Shown here piece by piece: positions 29,537 through 41,434 of a stretch of DNA of 64,000 bases. How positions within the stretch are numbered: the stretch's first letter is position 1; each line of letters begins with the position of its first letter. The notes under the pieces were generated by a model. That model had not been told where the DNA came from and searched no databases. It saw nothing but the letters and a program-made list of their open reading frames with translations. This DNA is from Gracilaria vermiculophylla (lineage: Eukaryota; Rhodophyta; Florideophyceae; Gracilariales; Gracilariaceae), in NCBI GenBank assembly GCA_019155205.2, contig JAHNZQ020000308.1, forward strand, positions 1,620,621 through 1,684,620, in the 5' to 3' direction. A program made the position numbers and the translations under genes.

Positions 29537-31336
29537 TCAGATTTTATCCTGGCAAGTTAATTTATCGAACGTCTCTTGGGTGATTTTCCCTCTCTTTAGC
29601 TTACGAAGTTGCATAGCTTCGAAACTAAAATCTTCTTCATCCTCTCTGATTTGATAAACGGCTTGCCGCGTCTTCTCCTTACTTTTATCCTTGAGTTTTC
29701 GAATATTATCGCTAGCAGCTGCCGTTTTTCGCTTTCGTTTCTTTCCTTTTCGTGTAATCTTCTCAATTCTTTCATTGCATTTCTGCACTGCTTCTGAGAT
29801 TTTCTTCTGACGGGCGGCCTCCTTCTGCTTGTCTTTGAATTTGATATCACGAATGTTTACCCCCTCGCCTCGTGGCTTAATCTTGCCGCGCAATTTCTTG
29901 AACTCGTAGAAGCGCGGTAAACGGAGTAAGCCAAATGAGTCAGCTACGCTGTTGATATCGATTTCATCCAGTTTAAAAAGATACCGACATCTGTGCTCTT
30001 TGTAAGCTCGTATATAGCTCAGGAAAGCGAGCTCTGAGGCTTCGAGGACTGCCCTGTCTTCCACCGTAGCTTCACGCACAACATTGTTAACACTCTTCAA
30101 AACGTTCACCCAGCCCGACGAATTCAATTTGACCATCGGACACCTTCGTATCTTTAAAAAATCCACATAAGCTTCTTCGCTACTTGCAAGGAAAATAATG
30201 GACTTTCCGTCGCGACCCAATCGCGCGGTTCGCCCCACACGATGAACGTAAGCATCTGGCTCTTGCGGTGCATCAAACTGCACCACCCATTCCACATCTG
30301 GAATGTCAATTCCTCTGGCTGCCACATCGGTGCATAGCAAAACACCCTGCTCCGATTCTACAAAGCGCGCTAAATTGCGATGGCGACGATGTTGAGTCAT
30401 CTTTCCGTGGAGAGGGATAAATGGTCTCTCGGATGGGTGAGCTTGAGTTTCGTTCTGGTCTTTCTTGGATAGTTTTTCTGCCGCACATGACAACATTCGA
30501 TTGAGCGGAAGTCTACGATAGTACTCAACACAAGCACATGTCAGAAAATAGACAATAAACTTTCCCTCCTCCCGAGCAATTAGGTCTAGTAGACGTGCAA
30601 GTCTTTCCCCCTGAGGTACTATGTCAAAATAACTCGAAAGAGAAGCCGGTACCATTCTCTTTCCTTCAACAGAAGCCACCTTCACAACAACGCGCACGGG
30701 GTTGCGCAGACCCGCCCGAGCTAGAGAGATTATCTCATCTGTTTGTGTTGCAGAATATATTCCTGTTCGACGTTGTCGGGGTAGACGGGTAAGAATAGAA
30801 GTGAGAGTAACAGCAAATCCCATATCCAGCAGACGATCGGCTTCATCAAGTATGAGCATTTCTAGCGTGTTGTAATGCAAGTCTTTTGATTCCAGCGCCG
30901 CGGCGAGACGGCCAGGAGTCGCAATAATAAGGCGGTGGTCAGTGCACTTCGTGTCTGGTCCTGCAGAGCGGGAATCAGTTCCACCTACTAAAGGTACGGG
31001 AGATACATCTCCCGGGATGTTCTTAAATAGATCACATGCGACAGCGTAAACTTGGGCTGCAAGTTCTCTAGTAGGAAGTATAATCAAGGCAAACATGCGT
31101 TTCGAAGGCTTCTTTCTGCTCTTAAGCATTTCCTGAGCGATTGGAATTAGGAAAGATAAAGTTTTCCCGGAACCGGTTTCCGCCTGAACACAGACATCTT
31201 TGCAGGTGAGCAGAGGTGGTATCGCAGTTGCCTGAACAGGAGTCATCGACTCGTATTGAAATGAACTATGCAAAGCATTTACCACCGGTTCTGCCAAAGG
31301 CGGCTGCAGAGCGGTCCATGGGCCTGCCGTCGCCAT
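29537..31336 (-). CDS. SPB4: DEAD-box RNA helicase SPB4/DDX55
   Basis: The frame opens with GTG at 31366, so I use the first ATG, 31336, giving 599 residues (MATAGPWTALQPPLAEPVV). All helicase motifs are present: Q-motif region YESMTPVQATAIP, motif I AETGSGKT, Ia PTRELA, Ib TPGR, II DEAD, III YSAT, V ARGID, VI HRVGRTAR. After the second RecA domain comes the DUF4217-type region (LAFLSYIRAYKEHRCRYLFK, FGLLRLPRFYEFK) that marks the SPB4/DDX55 branch, and a lysine-rich tail. SPB4 acts in the nucleolus in 60S ribosomal subunit assembly and 27S pre-rRNA processing. It is convergent with the sulfurtransferase and divergent from the LPD gene. Confidence 0.95.
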   Translation of the reverse strand: MATAGPWTALQPPLAEPVVNALHSSFQYESMTPVQATAIPPLLTCKDVCVQAETGSGKTLSFLIPIAQEMLKSRKKPSKRMFALIILPTRELAAQVYAVACDLFKNIPGDVSPVPLVGGTDSRSAGPDTKCTDHRLIIATPGRLAAALESKDLHYNTLEMLILDEADRLLDMGFAVTLTSILTRLPRQRRTGIYSATQTDEIISLARAGLRNPVRVVVKVASVEGKRMVPASLSSYFDIVPQGERLARLLDLIAREEGKFIVYFLTCACVEYYRRLPLNRMLSCAAEKLSKKDQNETQAHPSERPFIPLHGKMTQHRRHRNLARFVESEQGVLLCTDVAARGIDIPDVEWVVQFDAPQEPDAYVHRVGRTARLGRDGKSIIFLASSEEAYVDFLKIRRCPMVKLNSSGWVNVLKSVNNVVREATVEDRAVLEASELAFLSYIRAYKEHRCRYLFKLDEIDINSVADSFGLLRLPRFYEFKKLRGKIKPRGEGVNIRDIKFKDKQKEAARQKKISEAVQKCNERIEKITRKGKKRKRKTAAASDNIRKLKDKSKEKTRQAVYQIREDEEDFSFEAMQLRKLKRGKITQETFDKLTCQDKI

Positions 31337-31836
31337 TAAACGCTTGTTGAGAACACGTTGTTTCACAAAGACATACTATACATGGTCAAGAAATGAATGT
31401 GCTTTTCTTCCCAAATCCACGTTAGCTCGACGGCGAAGTTAGTACTGCTCGCCGACAACGTTGACTTCAGTTTTTTATTTTCAAGTTTTTGCAACAGAGA
31501 TGTATTTTCTGATAGAGATCAAACGCAACCACGTGTCTGGTCCACGTTTCGAGAGGGAGAAAGACAGATCAATGATGTGCTCCCAGTACAGTATGAGGTA
31601 ACGTATAGATAACGAACGGTAGAAAAAGGTAGAGCGGTTGTTCGAGCGTCCCCTGCCTCATCACCCCCCGCGGCAATTTGTATAACACCTAAGTTAAGTT
31701 AGTCAAAGCGGCCGCACGAATACTGTATCACCAGTTTTGTGGTTGAACAAGTATCAGTGAAACGCATTGGATCGATTGTTTCCTGGGTATTATCATTCTT
31801 GTAAGGTTCTCAACGACTCCTGAACATCACTCCGCA
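31337..31836. other. Divergent promoter region, SPB4 / LPD
   Basis: 500 bp between start codons; no clear TATA box or conserved element recognised by eye. Confidence 0.5.
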
Positions 31837-33423
31837 ATGGCATTTATCTCCTCAGTTTGCGCGAAAACCTGGAATTATCACCCGCAAAGATCATTTCTCT
31901 GTCACAAAACCTCATTCATTCAGACTGCTGCTCGTCGTTCAGCGCATATCCGAAAGAATTCTTTGGCATCAAAGACAACTCCTCGCGCTGCTTTTGATTA
32001 CGATCTGGCTATTATTGGCGCCGGTGTTGGGGGACATGGGGCAGCCCTACATGCTGTTGCGAAGGGACTTAAGGTCTGTATTTTCGAAGCGCGTGATGTC
32101 GGTGGTACGTGCGTCAATAGAGGTTGTGTTCCTTCGAAAGCTCTCCTAGCAGCCGCTGGTCGCATTCGAGAAATGAAGGACGCTGATCATCTGCGCGCTC
32201 TGGGCATATCTCTCGATGGAGTTTCTTATGATCGACAGGGTGTAGCCAATCATGCAAACGGCCTAGCGTCCAAAGTAAAGGGAAACATGGCAAACTCACT
32301 AGGTGCTCTTGGAGTCACGATCATAAATGCAAGAGCAACACTCACAGGAGCTCAAAGTATAAAAGGATCGGACGGAAAGATTTATACAGCACAAAATATC
32401 ATTCTAGCGCCTGGCAGTGTTCCCTTTGTTCCGAGAGGTGTTGAAATTGACGGCAAAACAGTCTTTACAAGCGACGATGCGTTGAAGATGGAATGGGTTC
32501 CTGATTGGGTAGCTATTGTTGGATCGGGTTACATTGGTCTTGAATTTTCCGACGTATACACTGCATTGGGCTCTAACGTGACTTTTGTTGAGGCCATGCC
32601 TAATCTAATGCCTGGCTTTGACCCTGAAATTGCCCGGTTGGCGCAAAGGCTTCTAATCAATCCTCGGCCAATTGATTTTCACACCAACGTTTTCGCGTCG
32701 AAAGTTACACCAGGTATCCCCGGAAAACAACCTGTGATCATTGATCTGATCGACGCTGGTAGCAAAGAACCTTTGGACCAGCTAGAAGTGGATGCTGCAA
32801 TGATTGCCACAGGCCGTGCGCCCTACACTGAAGGCTTAGGTCTGGAGTCGGTGCAGGTGGAAATCCAGCGAGGTTTTGTTCCTGTAGACGAACGCATGCG
32901 TGTCCTTGACAAGAATGGAGCAGTCATCGACCATTTATACGCCATTGGAGATGTCAACGGCAAGATGATGCTTGCACATGCAGCTTCCGCGCAAGGTATC
33001 AGCGCAGTCGAGAACATTGTCGGGAAAGAACACCAAGTTGACCACAATGCCGTTCCTGCTGCTTGTTTCACGCATCCGGAAATATCGATGGTGGGGCTAA
33101 CAGAGCCTGCTGCGAAAGAAAAGGCGTCTTTAGAAGGTTTTGATTTGGGGAAATCAGTCGGGCACTTCCGAGCAAATTCGAAAGCTTTAGCAGAGGGAGA
33201 AGGAGATGGTATTGCAAAACTGCTTTTCAACAAGAGTAATGGAAAAATATTAGGCGTCCATATTATTGGACTTCATGCAGCAGACTTGATACAGGAATGT
33301 TCAAACGCTGTAGCTCGCGGTACAACGGTCGACGAACTTGCATTTTGTGTACATACCCATCCGACACTCAGCGAGGTTGTTGATGAAGCCATCAAGGGCG
33401 CTGTTGGAATGGCTGCCCACTAA
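31837..33423 (+). CDS. Dihydrolipoamide dehydrogenase, plastid type (E3)
   Basis: This 528-residue flavoprotein starts with a ~50-residue basic leader ([15 protein letters not shown]...), the 'MAF' start with early phenylalanine being common in red-algal plastid transit peptides. The FAD-binding GAGVGG is at residues 61-66, the redox disulfide in [16 protein letters not shown] (Cys 92 and 97), the NAD site in [13 protein letters not shown], a second FAD motif YAIGDVNG, and the active-site His-Glu in [13 protein letters not shown]. The sequence resembles plant plastidial LPD and its cyanobacterial relatives more than mitochondrial E3. In the chloroplast it would serve pyruvate dehydrogenase, supplying acetyl-CoA for fatty-acid synthesis. 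No introns. Confidence 0.95.
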   Translation: MAFISSVCAKTWNYHPQRSFLCHKTSFIQTAARRSAHIRKNSLASKTTPRAAFDYDLAIIGAGVGGHGAALHAVAKGLKVCIFEARDVGGTCVNRGCVPSKALLAAAGRIREMKDADHLRALGISLDGVSYDRQGVANHANGLASKVKGNMANSLGALGVTIINARATLTGAQSIKGSDGKIYTAQNIILAPGSVPFVPRGVEIDGKTVFTSDDALKMEWVPDWVAIVGSGYIGLEFSDVYTALGSNVTFVEAMPNLMPGFDPEIARLAQRLLINPRPIDFHTNVFASKVTPGIPGKQPVIIDLIDAGSKEPLDQLEVDAAMIATGRAPYTEGLGLESVQVEIQRGFVPVDERMRVLDKNGAVIDHLYAIGDVNGKMMLAHAASAQGISAVENIVGKEHQVDHNAVPAACFTHPEISMVGLTEPAAKEKASLEGFDLGKSVGHFRANSKALAEGEGDGIAKLLFNKSNGKILGVHIIGLHAADLIQECSNAVARGTTVDELAFCVHTHPTLSEVVDEAIKGAVGMAAH

Positions 33424-33581
33424 ATCAGACCCACAACATCTAATGAAGTTCGGCACAAAAGGAGCAAACTTTCGACACGCTCCTTAAACAGTCAGGTGGA
33501 TCTAGATGCTCTTCTTTACTCTCAACTAGTTCAGAAAAGCTTTTACTTTGATTCAAAAGAAATTTGATGTCTTAACGAGAT

Positions 33582-34751
33582 TTACATATCATCAGTCCTG
33601 GAAGCAGTATCCCACTCATCGAACCAACGTCTAAACGCCCAGTACGGAGCAACATGGCGTGTTAAATACAAAAGAAGCATCGACACGTCAACGTGAAAAC
33701 CTCCTGTAAAGGACTGAGCTAAACGTTCAATGCACCAAATCCAATCTAGTCCAGCATAGGTGCAATACAGCGCCGTAAACAGTGCCCAACGGATAACATC
33801 AAACCGGCGAATTGGTACGGACGGCAAAACCATGGCCGTAATCCAGCTCTGACGAACGAATTTCATTCCATCAGCTTCAGCTCGACGACAAAACCAGCCA
33901 CTGTGCCATGCTCCGTACAACAGCGCAACATTCGCGTCACGTACTTCATTCAATGCTTCCCATGCGACTCGATTTCGGCGGAGATTATCGAGCACACGTG
34001 CATTTGCCTTTATACTGGTGCTTGCAACCGCTCGCCATGCATACGTAAGGCGTCGCCTTGTCACCAAATCTGCGTTTAGAAGCTGCAGCAGCCTGAAGGG
34101 GGTAACCAGGGTGCGCGCCGAAAACGCATGTATCAGAGCGGCGTTCAGTTCTGGACATGGCAGACATGCGGCGACAACATTTAGAACTAGTCGCGGTATT
34201 TGTAACATAAAACCGTTGCGACCGGGTACAGAAATGTGGTCAACGGGTAAATCCGCAACGTACCAATTTGTTTGCCTCAGGTTCATGGCACTCAATTGAG
34301 CAGTGGCATTTAAAGAGCGAGCCGCTTTTTCTAAAGCAGATGGTGGGAAGACTGGGATTCGCAAAGTTCTTAGCTTTGAGTTTCCATCAGTGGCCGTTTC
34401 AGGAGCCATGAGTTCAAAAAGAACTACATTACCTTCAATAGATGACTCAACCAATTCGTAATAGGACGGCTCAGCTATGTGCAGTAGGGAAAATAGAGTT
34501 AGAACCTTTTGATTCAATCCCATCTCATAAGTTGTGACTGCAGTTTGAAGGTGGATCGTGCCATCACGTTCAGGGATCAAGCGAACAAATGTTCTTGGTG
34601 CTCGAGGCGACAAAACCGCCACTGTTCGGGAGGTCCTACAGCGGTGAAAACATGGCTTATGAAGATTAGGGCTGTGAAAGTAAACGACATAACCACATGG
34701 AATCCCAGCAGCTACGCACTCGACAGAACTTCCACGAAACGTCGACACCAT
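33582..34751 (-). CDS. TraB/TIKI-like domain protein, organelle candidate
   Basis: The protein has 389 residues and no close relative I can name. Residues ~82-120 (KVLTLFSLLHIAEPSYYELV, then NVVLFELM) and ~268-295 (DANVALLYGAWHSGWF) resemble the two ends of the TraB/PrgY-TIKI fold as found in a family of bacterial and plastid-lineage proteins with 'GAxHIADPxYY...VLYEL' and 'YGAGHLPG'. TIKI-type metal-dependent enzymes use two GxxH motifs and a glutamate; here the second (GAWH) and the Glu in FELM are present but the first reads SLLH, lacking the glycine. The N-terminal ~60 residues contain several Cys, His and Arg and may be an organelle presequence. The C-terminus has hydrophobic helical stretches. 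Function unknown. Confidence 0.55.
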   Translation of the reverse strand: MVSTFRGSSVECVAAGIPCGYVVYFHSPNLHKPCFHRCRTSRTVAVLSPRAPRTFVRLIPERDGTIHLQTAVTTYEMGLNQKVLTLFSLLHIAEPSYYELVESSIEGNVVLFELMAPETATDGNSKLRTLRIPVFPPSALEKAARSLNATAQLSAMNLRQTNWYVADLPVDHISVPGRNGFMLQIPRLVLNVVAACLPCPELNAALIHAFSARTLVTPFRLLQLLNADLVTRRRLTYAWRAVASTSIKANARVLDNLRRNRVAWEALNEVRDANVALLYGAWHSGWFCRRAEADGMKFVRQSWITAMVLPSVPIRRFDVIRWALFTALYCTYAGLDWIWCIERLAQSFTGGFHVDVSMLLLYLTRHVAPYWAFRRWFDEWDTASRTDDM

Positions 34752-36440
34752 GCCGATTTCCCCGTTCGGAAAGGCCTAGGGAAGAAGAACAGCTTATATC
34801 GGCTGCAGCAATCTGGCATCCAGGATCTCGTACCGAGCGCAATGGATTTGGCTAGTGAATGTCACCTAGCGAGGCAACATCTGGCTGGGAATGCCCAAGA
34901 TTCCTGAGTAATCCAAAGTCACGAATATGAACATCTTGGGGTGTTCCCGAAGAAAACTAAAGATGGAAGGGGCAGATGTCGCGTTCCCGCACATAAACAG
35001 ATTGCATATTTAAGATGGGAGTTGTTGGGATCTCAATTTGTTTTGCCCACGGCAGCAATTACAGAAAGCCGAGGTCAGCAACTCCACTGATGACGGGGTT
35101 TTCGAGATTTGACTCTACCGGCATGCTAAGGTAATTTTACGTCAACCCAAAAAGGTCAAATAGATTTTCTCTGTCCAATTTGGGGTCCACAGAAGCACAT
35201 CCATTTGGTGTCGTGGAAGATATTGCTTCTCTGCGATGCCGAAGTATGTGCCGCGCCCCTCTCCCCCATCTGGGTACGCTTTACTGAGTGGGTTAAGAGG
35301 GAATGGAAAGTTTATCTGGAATTCGACAAACAGTTATCAGGTCAAAGCACCACTTTTCTATGATTCGAGAGAGATGTCAGTCAAAGCCCCACTTACCATT
35401 CTAGGGTTTGTCTGAAAACTGATTTCATCATAGCCAACATTCTCTTAAAAAAAATGCGATTGTTGATCGACAAGAAAAAGTCGCCCTGAGCTCAAAGTCT
35501 CCAAGACGCACAATGTTGCTCGCTGTCTTTGAGAATCTGTGCAGATCTACTAAATCTAATTGCTTGCTCCCGGCCGAAAGGTCTTTTTGCTCGTGTGTAG
35601 ATAGTTTCGCACAACATAAGGACGATCTCCTGCGATATTACTAAGAGGATCCCAGATTTCGTCAACGTCTTCTCGAAGTTCATTTCCCTGACTCAAAACA
35701 TGTAGGCATTTTAATCCATTTACTGTGTTACAGAGCTGTTTAGCTGTCTGTACTTCCGTTTTTTGCAACGAGCTTACTCGAGCAAAGAAAGGCAAACTGC
35801 TTTTCAATCCACGTCAGCTCAGTACTTTATCATTTTTTATTCATGAATTAAATGCTTCGACATCTCCAGAAGTTCTTCTGCGTCGAATGTGAGAACCCGC
35901 ATTAGGTGTTACTCTACCGCGCCGCTTAAGGCACGAAAAAGGAGCGGGGCACCGGGCTTTCTGCACCCGCATTAAAGCTTGCCAGTAAAAAGCCATAGAA
36001 GTTTGCTCCGCGTTGCAGCTTGCACTGATGAATTCTGAGCATAAGAAAACAATTGCTGCAAGTTGTTCAAAAGAAACAGGGTAAAATATATTCGTGTACA
36101 TGAGACGAAGCAACACACTTGTTTAAAATGCTCCTTATAACACAGAAGTGAACAGGAAGAAAGAATAAGAGTTTGCAGAACAGTAGAACAACACATTTCA
36201 GAGTGAACGCCATACCCTGTACTTGTACAGACCAACGATTAGTTCGATTCCATGCATTGATGATGTCACTATTGATCGACGACGACAAAGATGTCCAGAT
36301 CCCCGCATATTCGGGGCGCCACTGTGGGTCTACGAAAGCTTTGCCGAAGTTTGATGAATTGATGACGAGTCCATGCAGATTCATTACAACGGAAGGCGAA
36401 CTTAGAGGGAACATGTTGAAGACATAAATAATTAAATATA
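34752..36440. other. Intergenic
   Basis: AT-rich with short chance frames on both strands. I recognise no gene, RNA or repeat. Confidence 0.5.
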
Positions 36441-37024
36441 TCATCTACTCGCAAACAATTGCGTCCAATAGAGCCGCCCATCCCAGCCGCTGCTAACACC
36501 TAGTCCCATAACATCCACCTTGTTGCTCAGTAAATTACGCCTATGGCCTTTGCTACGGCACCAAGAACGAAACACATCATCAACAGTTCGCTGCCCCGAC
36601 GCAACGTTCTCGCCGGCATACCGAAAATCGAACTTTGCTTCTTTCAACCGGTCCTTCAGGTGAAACCCATGTCGACCTTTGTGCGTAGCTTTTGCCTTGC
36701 TTCCTTGATAGTGGCTGTGTCTCTGTGCTATGTGCGATAGCGATGAGGAGAGTTTCACGGAATGAAGTGAATTGCGCCTTCTCAAATGGTTTGTCAGTTG
36801 AAGTAGACGTCGTTGAGAGGTACGAAGATCAGGAAGTGGATGAGGATTGCGTGGTGGCGACACTATATAATACATGGGCACGAGGACATGTCGCTGCGGA
36901 CCATGGCGAAGGGCTAGACGCACGAGACCGTGGCTAGAATGGAGGTCAGAGTGTGAGCGAGGGAACGCACGGAAGAATGGCAGGAACAGGTAGCTCACCG
37001 AACGGCGCGCACAGGATTTGGCAT
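36441..37024 (-). CDS. CAP/SCP-domain protein (YkwD type)
   Basis: The CAP domain runs from SQRRLLQLTNHLRRRNSLHS to the stop and includes LSHIAQRHSHYQ (helix with first His), FDFRYAGENVASG, VDDVFRSWCRSKGHRRNLL and VMGLGVSS...YWTQLFASR, the standard CAP1/CAP2-like boxes of bacterial-type CAP proteins. The continuous frame begins with GTG at 36998, so I propose a tiny first exon, ATG 37024 to 36999, and a 65-bp intron 36998-36934 (GTGAGC...TCTAG) that keeps the frame. ATG 36875 (145 residues) is the alternative. CAP proteins are usually secreted and are linked to cell wall or defence, but neither start gives a clear signal peptide, so the 5' end is uncertain. Confidence 0.75.
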
Positions 37025-39014
37025 TAAGTTATTAAGATAACGGTCGTCCGTGTCAAGCTTGATGTGACTAGCTCCCGACTTGGCTCTCTCGAGACGATTG
37101 TCTGTGGTTCACTAAAAAGACATGCATGCCATAGACTTGTTCAAGACTTGACCGCCACTTCAATTTGGTAAGGTACAGTATAACGTACAGTAGCGCAACC
37201 AGCAAGAAGTGCTTGCTTCGTGGTTCTCTCTACGATCAACATGCGAAGGTTTATACGTGGCGTACTAAAAAAGTCAAATGAAACTAAAACGCACACGTTT
37301 TCCTGGGATACCGTTAGAGCCATGTGTAAAGGATACTGTAGATATTGCTATCCAAAACACATCTAGGACTACCTTATGACCACAAAGAGTTGACGCTCAG
37401 AAGACATGACTGCAGAGGTCCATGACACTTAATTGTAAAGGTATAGGCATGATTGATATCTGGACTGCTTGATGGTTATTGTTTTTCAGACTTAAAAGTT
37501 ACACGCAGGTGCAGAATTTTCAACTGTCTTGGTGTACTCTGTGGCTGCTTGTGTCACTTCCGTACAGTTACGCACGAAAATGGTTACTGCAATCCTAGTG
37601 TCTACAATCACTGGACTTCATGGAGACTATGGCTGCATGTCGTACCAAATAAGAACTCGCGCATGTTTGGGTTTCGCCATTAACTGGTTTGGCTTATTGC
37701 TGTCAAACTTGAACGATCCGTCCATTTTGAACTCCCAGACAAAAACTGTCTCTCCACCCCGCCCTCTTCGATATCACGGAGACGTAGTAGAAAAGAGCTC
37801 GCACGCTGACACCCCATGAACTTTTCTCCGAAAGGGAGATGGGATGCTTGCAATAAATTTAAGTGAGGGTTGTAGAGCTGGCCACCCTGATATATATTTA
37901 CTCCCATCGATGCAGGGTGAGCCATAGAGAATCCTACTAGGAGAAGCTGCCTTCTGAACGATTGCGGCATCTTGCCTATAGTCCACCCTTGCGATGTCAG
38001 AGGTACATGTCATATCTTCTGTTGAGTATCCGTTTGGTCCAACCACCATGCTTTTCTGAAAGCGAGGGGTAGTATTAGTTGTAATCATGACGATTTCCTC
38101 ATCTGTGAGCATGTTATATCATACGTACTAGACAACTGCGCGAGGAATAGTCCTGAAAGTCATGGAGAAATTGCTTTTCATGAATTGTCCTTCCATATCC
38201 CACACGAAACTAGAAGTCCTGTCATCAAGAAGTAACGGGCGTCTTTGCCAGGGCTTTTAAATGCTTTCGAGGTGACGTGTGGACAGAAGAAGATGCCAGT
38301 GAGCGCGACGTTGATCAAAATGAGGTTAAAGTATATCCAGATTTGAACTCTCAAAAGTCGGATTTGTGATTAACAACACTGTTACCTCGGCAAGAAACAC
38401 AGTTGATGAAAACACACTACGGTTGACAATCCCACACTTCATTTTCGTTGGTCTTGGAAGCGTGGGACTCCAAACAATGTACCTGATTCGCCGCTCGATA
38501 TTGCTTCTAATCCCACAGAATTGTCCTCGTCAGCAAGCTATCATGTGCCCTTTTGCTATAAACGCACGTGGATATGATACAAAGATAGCGGGTTGTGAAT
38601 CACAAGCGGGTGGGTCTGTGCTCGCATGCCTCCCTCATACCCCCCTTCCCAGTGTTGATGAATATCTGTGCGACGCCAGTCGGGCACTGCCATCCTAACT
38701 ACCCTTGCCGGCCGCAATTTGAGCTCGCAAAGGATATAGCTCTTTCGGGTCCAGAAATCGTGACATTCCGACACGCATAAGCAATCAATCATCATAACAT
38801 CGAGAAATAGGTGGTTCATATTTGATGACCGAGGAAGAGATGTGGACATCATGCCCTCTAATGATCTATGACTGGCATCTCTCCAATTAGGTTCGCGGAG
38901 CTGATGTCCTATATTTTTCTTTCTTCCATCTGATTCGTACATCTCGAATATAAATGAAATACCTGCATCAGAATCAGTCCCATTCAGCTCTACATGTAGT
39001 CTTCTAGCCCCTCA
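37025..39014. other. Intergenic, AT-rich
   Basis: Open frames of 96-128 codons occur at 37.7-38.1 kb and 38.4-38.9 kb but overlap on opposite strands and lack motifs. No recognisable gene. Confidence 0.5.
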
Positions 39015-40439
39015 TTATTTGTTCAAATGAGCAGAAATTTCTCTCGCAACTTCCTCTTTAAAATCCACATTTAGATACTTGCGACAAAGTTCGGTGAGAG
39101 TCGCCTCATCTTCGTCGTGATTGCTGCCCAGAACAGTACTTCCGAGGCTCGTGTTTGTTGCTTCGATTCCAACGTTGGCTTCACTTGAAGTGTCGGTATC
39201 TTCTTCCTTTCCATCTCTGAGTCGTATCCGAACAGAGAGTGGAAAATCTAGTTTAGATGGAGCCGCTTCAGTTTCTCCCATTGGTTCATCCGCAAACTTA
39301 AACTGCTTCATTTTCTCAGTCATAAATGACTCTTCTTTGTAACTTTCAACGGGGCTCCTTCGAATTCTACTCGCACTAGAGATATTCCTCCGCCCGGTGT
39401 TTCCCCCGATGCCACTTCTGTATTCGGCTTCTTTTCTCAAGCTTCTTGACACTGGTGTACCTCTTTTGGAGTTTGTATGGCGTGGCGTCTGGAAACGTTT
39501 TTCCTCACGTTGATTGCGATGATTTATCATTGGAGAAAAATTAGAGGCTTGCTCCGAGAGCTGAAAAGATACCGGAACACCAGCAGCCCCACTTCCTTGA
39601 CAAACAGAAGCCCACCTTGTGGTTGTTGATCGCACCATTAAGTACATCCATCGAATCTGAACTGATCTGTCAAATCGAAGAATTATGGCTTTTGCAAAGA
39701 TCGGTGCTAAAGGTGATGAAGACAGCGCGATGCGGCGATTCCTTCGTCGAGCGAGGTGGCGTCCAAGCGTTGTCACAGCTGCTATGAACTCGTTATTACC
39801 TCCAGCGTACCAGGCTCCTGCTACTTGTGCTATGCTCGTGGTGTCCCGCATTCGAACGGGCTGCACAGACTTGGTTGTTGAACTTCGTTGCTCCAATAGT
39901 CCATGGGCGTTACTAGGCTCCGTTCGTAAAAGGATAGAGAGACTATTTTCAGACAGTTTTATGTCTGTTTCATTCAGAGACTGCTCGTGAAAGGCATAGA
40001 AGTGGAGATCCGGTGTTCGAGTAAAAAATGTTATTTGAAGATCGGTTCGTTCTAGGCGACATGCAGCAGCAATTGGAAAAGCAGTCAGAGCCGTATCTCC
40101 GGGTGGAAGATATTTCAGAATCGGCTGCTCTTCCGAGAGTTGGGCGTAGACAGGAATAGGTAAGGTATTGAGCGAAAGATTATGGGCGAATCCATCTATC
40201 AACAGATTTGTTGGTTGGGGAGCGGAATCTTCATCTGGAGCTGAAGACGAGGAATGTGTCTTTGCTACTTCTGAGGGTCTCGCGACCAGCGTTGTCAAAT
40301 GTTCACCATTCTGCGTAGCTCCGAACAGCACAGTACGAAGGTGACGAAGTACATGAGCCGTTGGTGTGAGAGTAGGTAAGTTAGGAAGAAGAGGAAGAGC
40401 ATCGAGCTCTTCTGGCCATTTGTGCGCAAATGATACCAT
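39015..40439 (-). CDS. Unrecognised 474-residue protein
   Basis: A long intronless frame from ATG 40439. The N-terminal half (to ~residue 265) is mixed hydrophobic/polar and probably folded, with LLIDGFAHNLSLNTLPIPVY, DLQITFFTRTPDLHFYAF and VAGAWYAGGNNEFIAAVTTL as the most ordered-looking parts. Residues ~300-385 are basic, serine/arginine-rich and likely disordered. The C-terminal ~90 residues are acidic and end in an amphipathic helix (ATLTELCRKYLNVDFKEEVA). There are no transmembrane segments or signal peptide. I do not recognise the family. Length and codon regularity argue for a real gene. Two-part architecture with a disordered basic-then-acidic tail might fit a scaffold or nuclear protein, but that is speculation. 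Confidence 0.7.
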   Translation of the reverse strand: MVSFAHKWPEELDALPLLPNLPTLTPTAHVLRHLRTVLFGATQNGEHLTTLVARPSEVAKTHSSSSAPDEDSAPQPTNLLIDGFAHNLSLNTLPIPVYAQLSEEQPILKYLPPGDTALTAFPIAAACRLERTDLQITFFTRTPDLHFYAFHEQSLNETDIKLSENSLSILLRTEPSNAHGLLEQRSSTTKSVQPVRMRDTTSIAQVAGAWYAGGNNEFIAAVTTLGRHLARRRNRRIALSSSPLAPIFAKAIILRFDRSVQIRWMYLMVRSTTTRWASVCQGSGAAGVPVSFQLSEQASNFSPMINHRNQREEKRFQTPRHTNSKRGTPVSRSLRKEAEYRSGIGGNTGRRNISSASRIRRSPVESYKEESFMTEKMKQFKFADEPMGETEAAPSKLDFPLSVRIRLRDGKEEDTDTSSEANVGIEATNTSLGSTVLGSNHDEDEATLTELCRKYLNVDFKEEVAREISAHLNK

Positions 40440-41434
40440 TCATTCGACTTTGAATGCCCGGTCGAATGAGATACTGTCCAGACTGCGCGCAGTCGCAGAC
40501 CGCGATCAAGCTAAGAACCTGACTAGTCGGCGGGTGGAACTACTCGCCGGATGTGGGTTTTAAATTTGTATCCCCGGATGATGACTACCGGAATTTCCAT
40601 AAGACAATCGACAACACACCAAGGCTTTTCGCTCCTAATTTTACATAGGCGTTAGGTGATTTCGCATTTTGGTACTTTAGTTCTGTCGATATTTCATTCG
40701 GAAATACAAATCAAGAAAACCAAGTGATTCTTTTGAGCTATTTACCCACGGCTAATATCTCACAGCCATCTCTCGACTGGGAAGCACACCGTGAAGCCGT
40801 TTCAATTATGTTGAGTTACACGGATCAAACTTTATGGATAATAGAGGACTGTTGTTAATTAACAAACGTCCTGAGTCGGGAAAGTTTCGCAGTAAGGAGA
40901 GGAAAAATTACAATCCACAACTGCTAAACTGAAGTTGAAGTCCTTTTCACGCCTTCGTCAGCACAACTACATCCTGAAATTTACTGGCTCAACGGGTTCA
41001 ATTCATTTCAACCCTTTCAACGCAAGTCGCAGTGCGATTGACAACACCAAAGCTGACGAAGATCACAGAAATAAAGTTCTTGGCACCATCATATTCTCAC
41101 GTCTGAGAGTTGGCGTGTTTTGGGCAATACACAGGAAAGCAGTGGGGCACGAAGACTGTCCGGGTGCGCGTGCTGTTTGGTATGTACGGTAGAATTGCAG
41201 CATTATAATAGACAAGCCTTCTATTGTGGGCAATGAAATTGACGAGAAGCTACATTACAAACGCTCTCTGAAGCAACAAAATTTACAGAACACTTTGACA
41301 AGCAAAAAGAATGGTCAAAAGAAACACTTTGAAGATTGAGGGATGATGGGAATATTGCGAATAGTGTACATGGCAAGACTCAAAATTACATGTGCTTTGA
41401 ACTGAATCCACTTATCGGAGGAAAGAGGGTGTTC
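40440..41434. other. Intergenic
   Basis: AT-rich spacer with no recognisable feature; only an 85-codon frame without motifs. Confidence 0.5.

Noticed and set aside
36230..36260. tRNA T-loop-like string GTTCGATTCC
   Set aside because: No matching acceptor or anticodon stem can be folded around it.
36173..36499. Overlapping frames on both strands downstream of the CAP gene
   Set aside because: Three frames overlap each other on both strands; none has a motif.
37680..38112. Possible secreted protein (HPASMGVNIYQGG) on the minus strand
   Set aside because: A faint resemblance to copper oxygenase N-termini, but no signal peptide, no second histidine and a competing frame.
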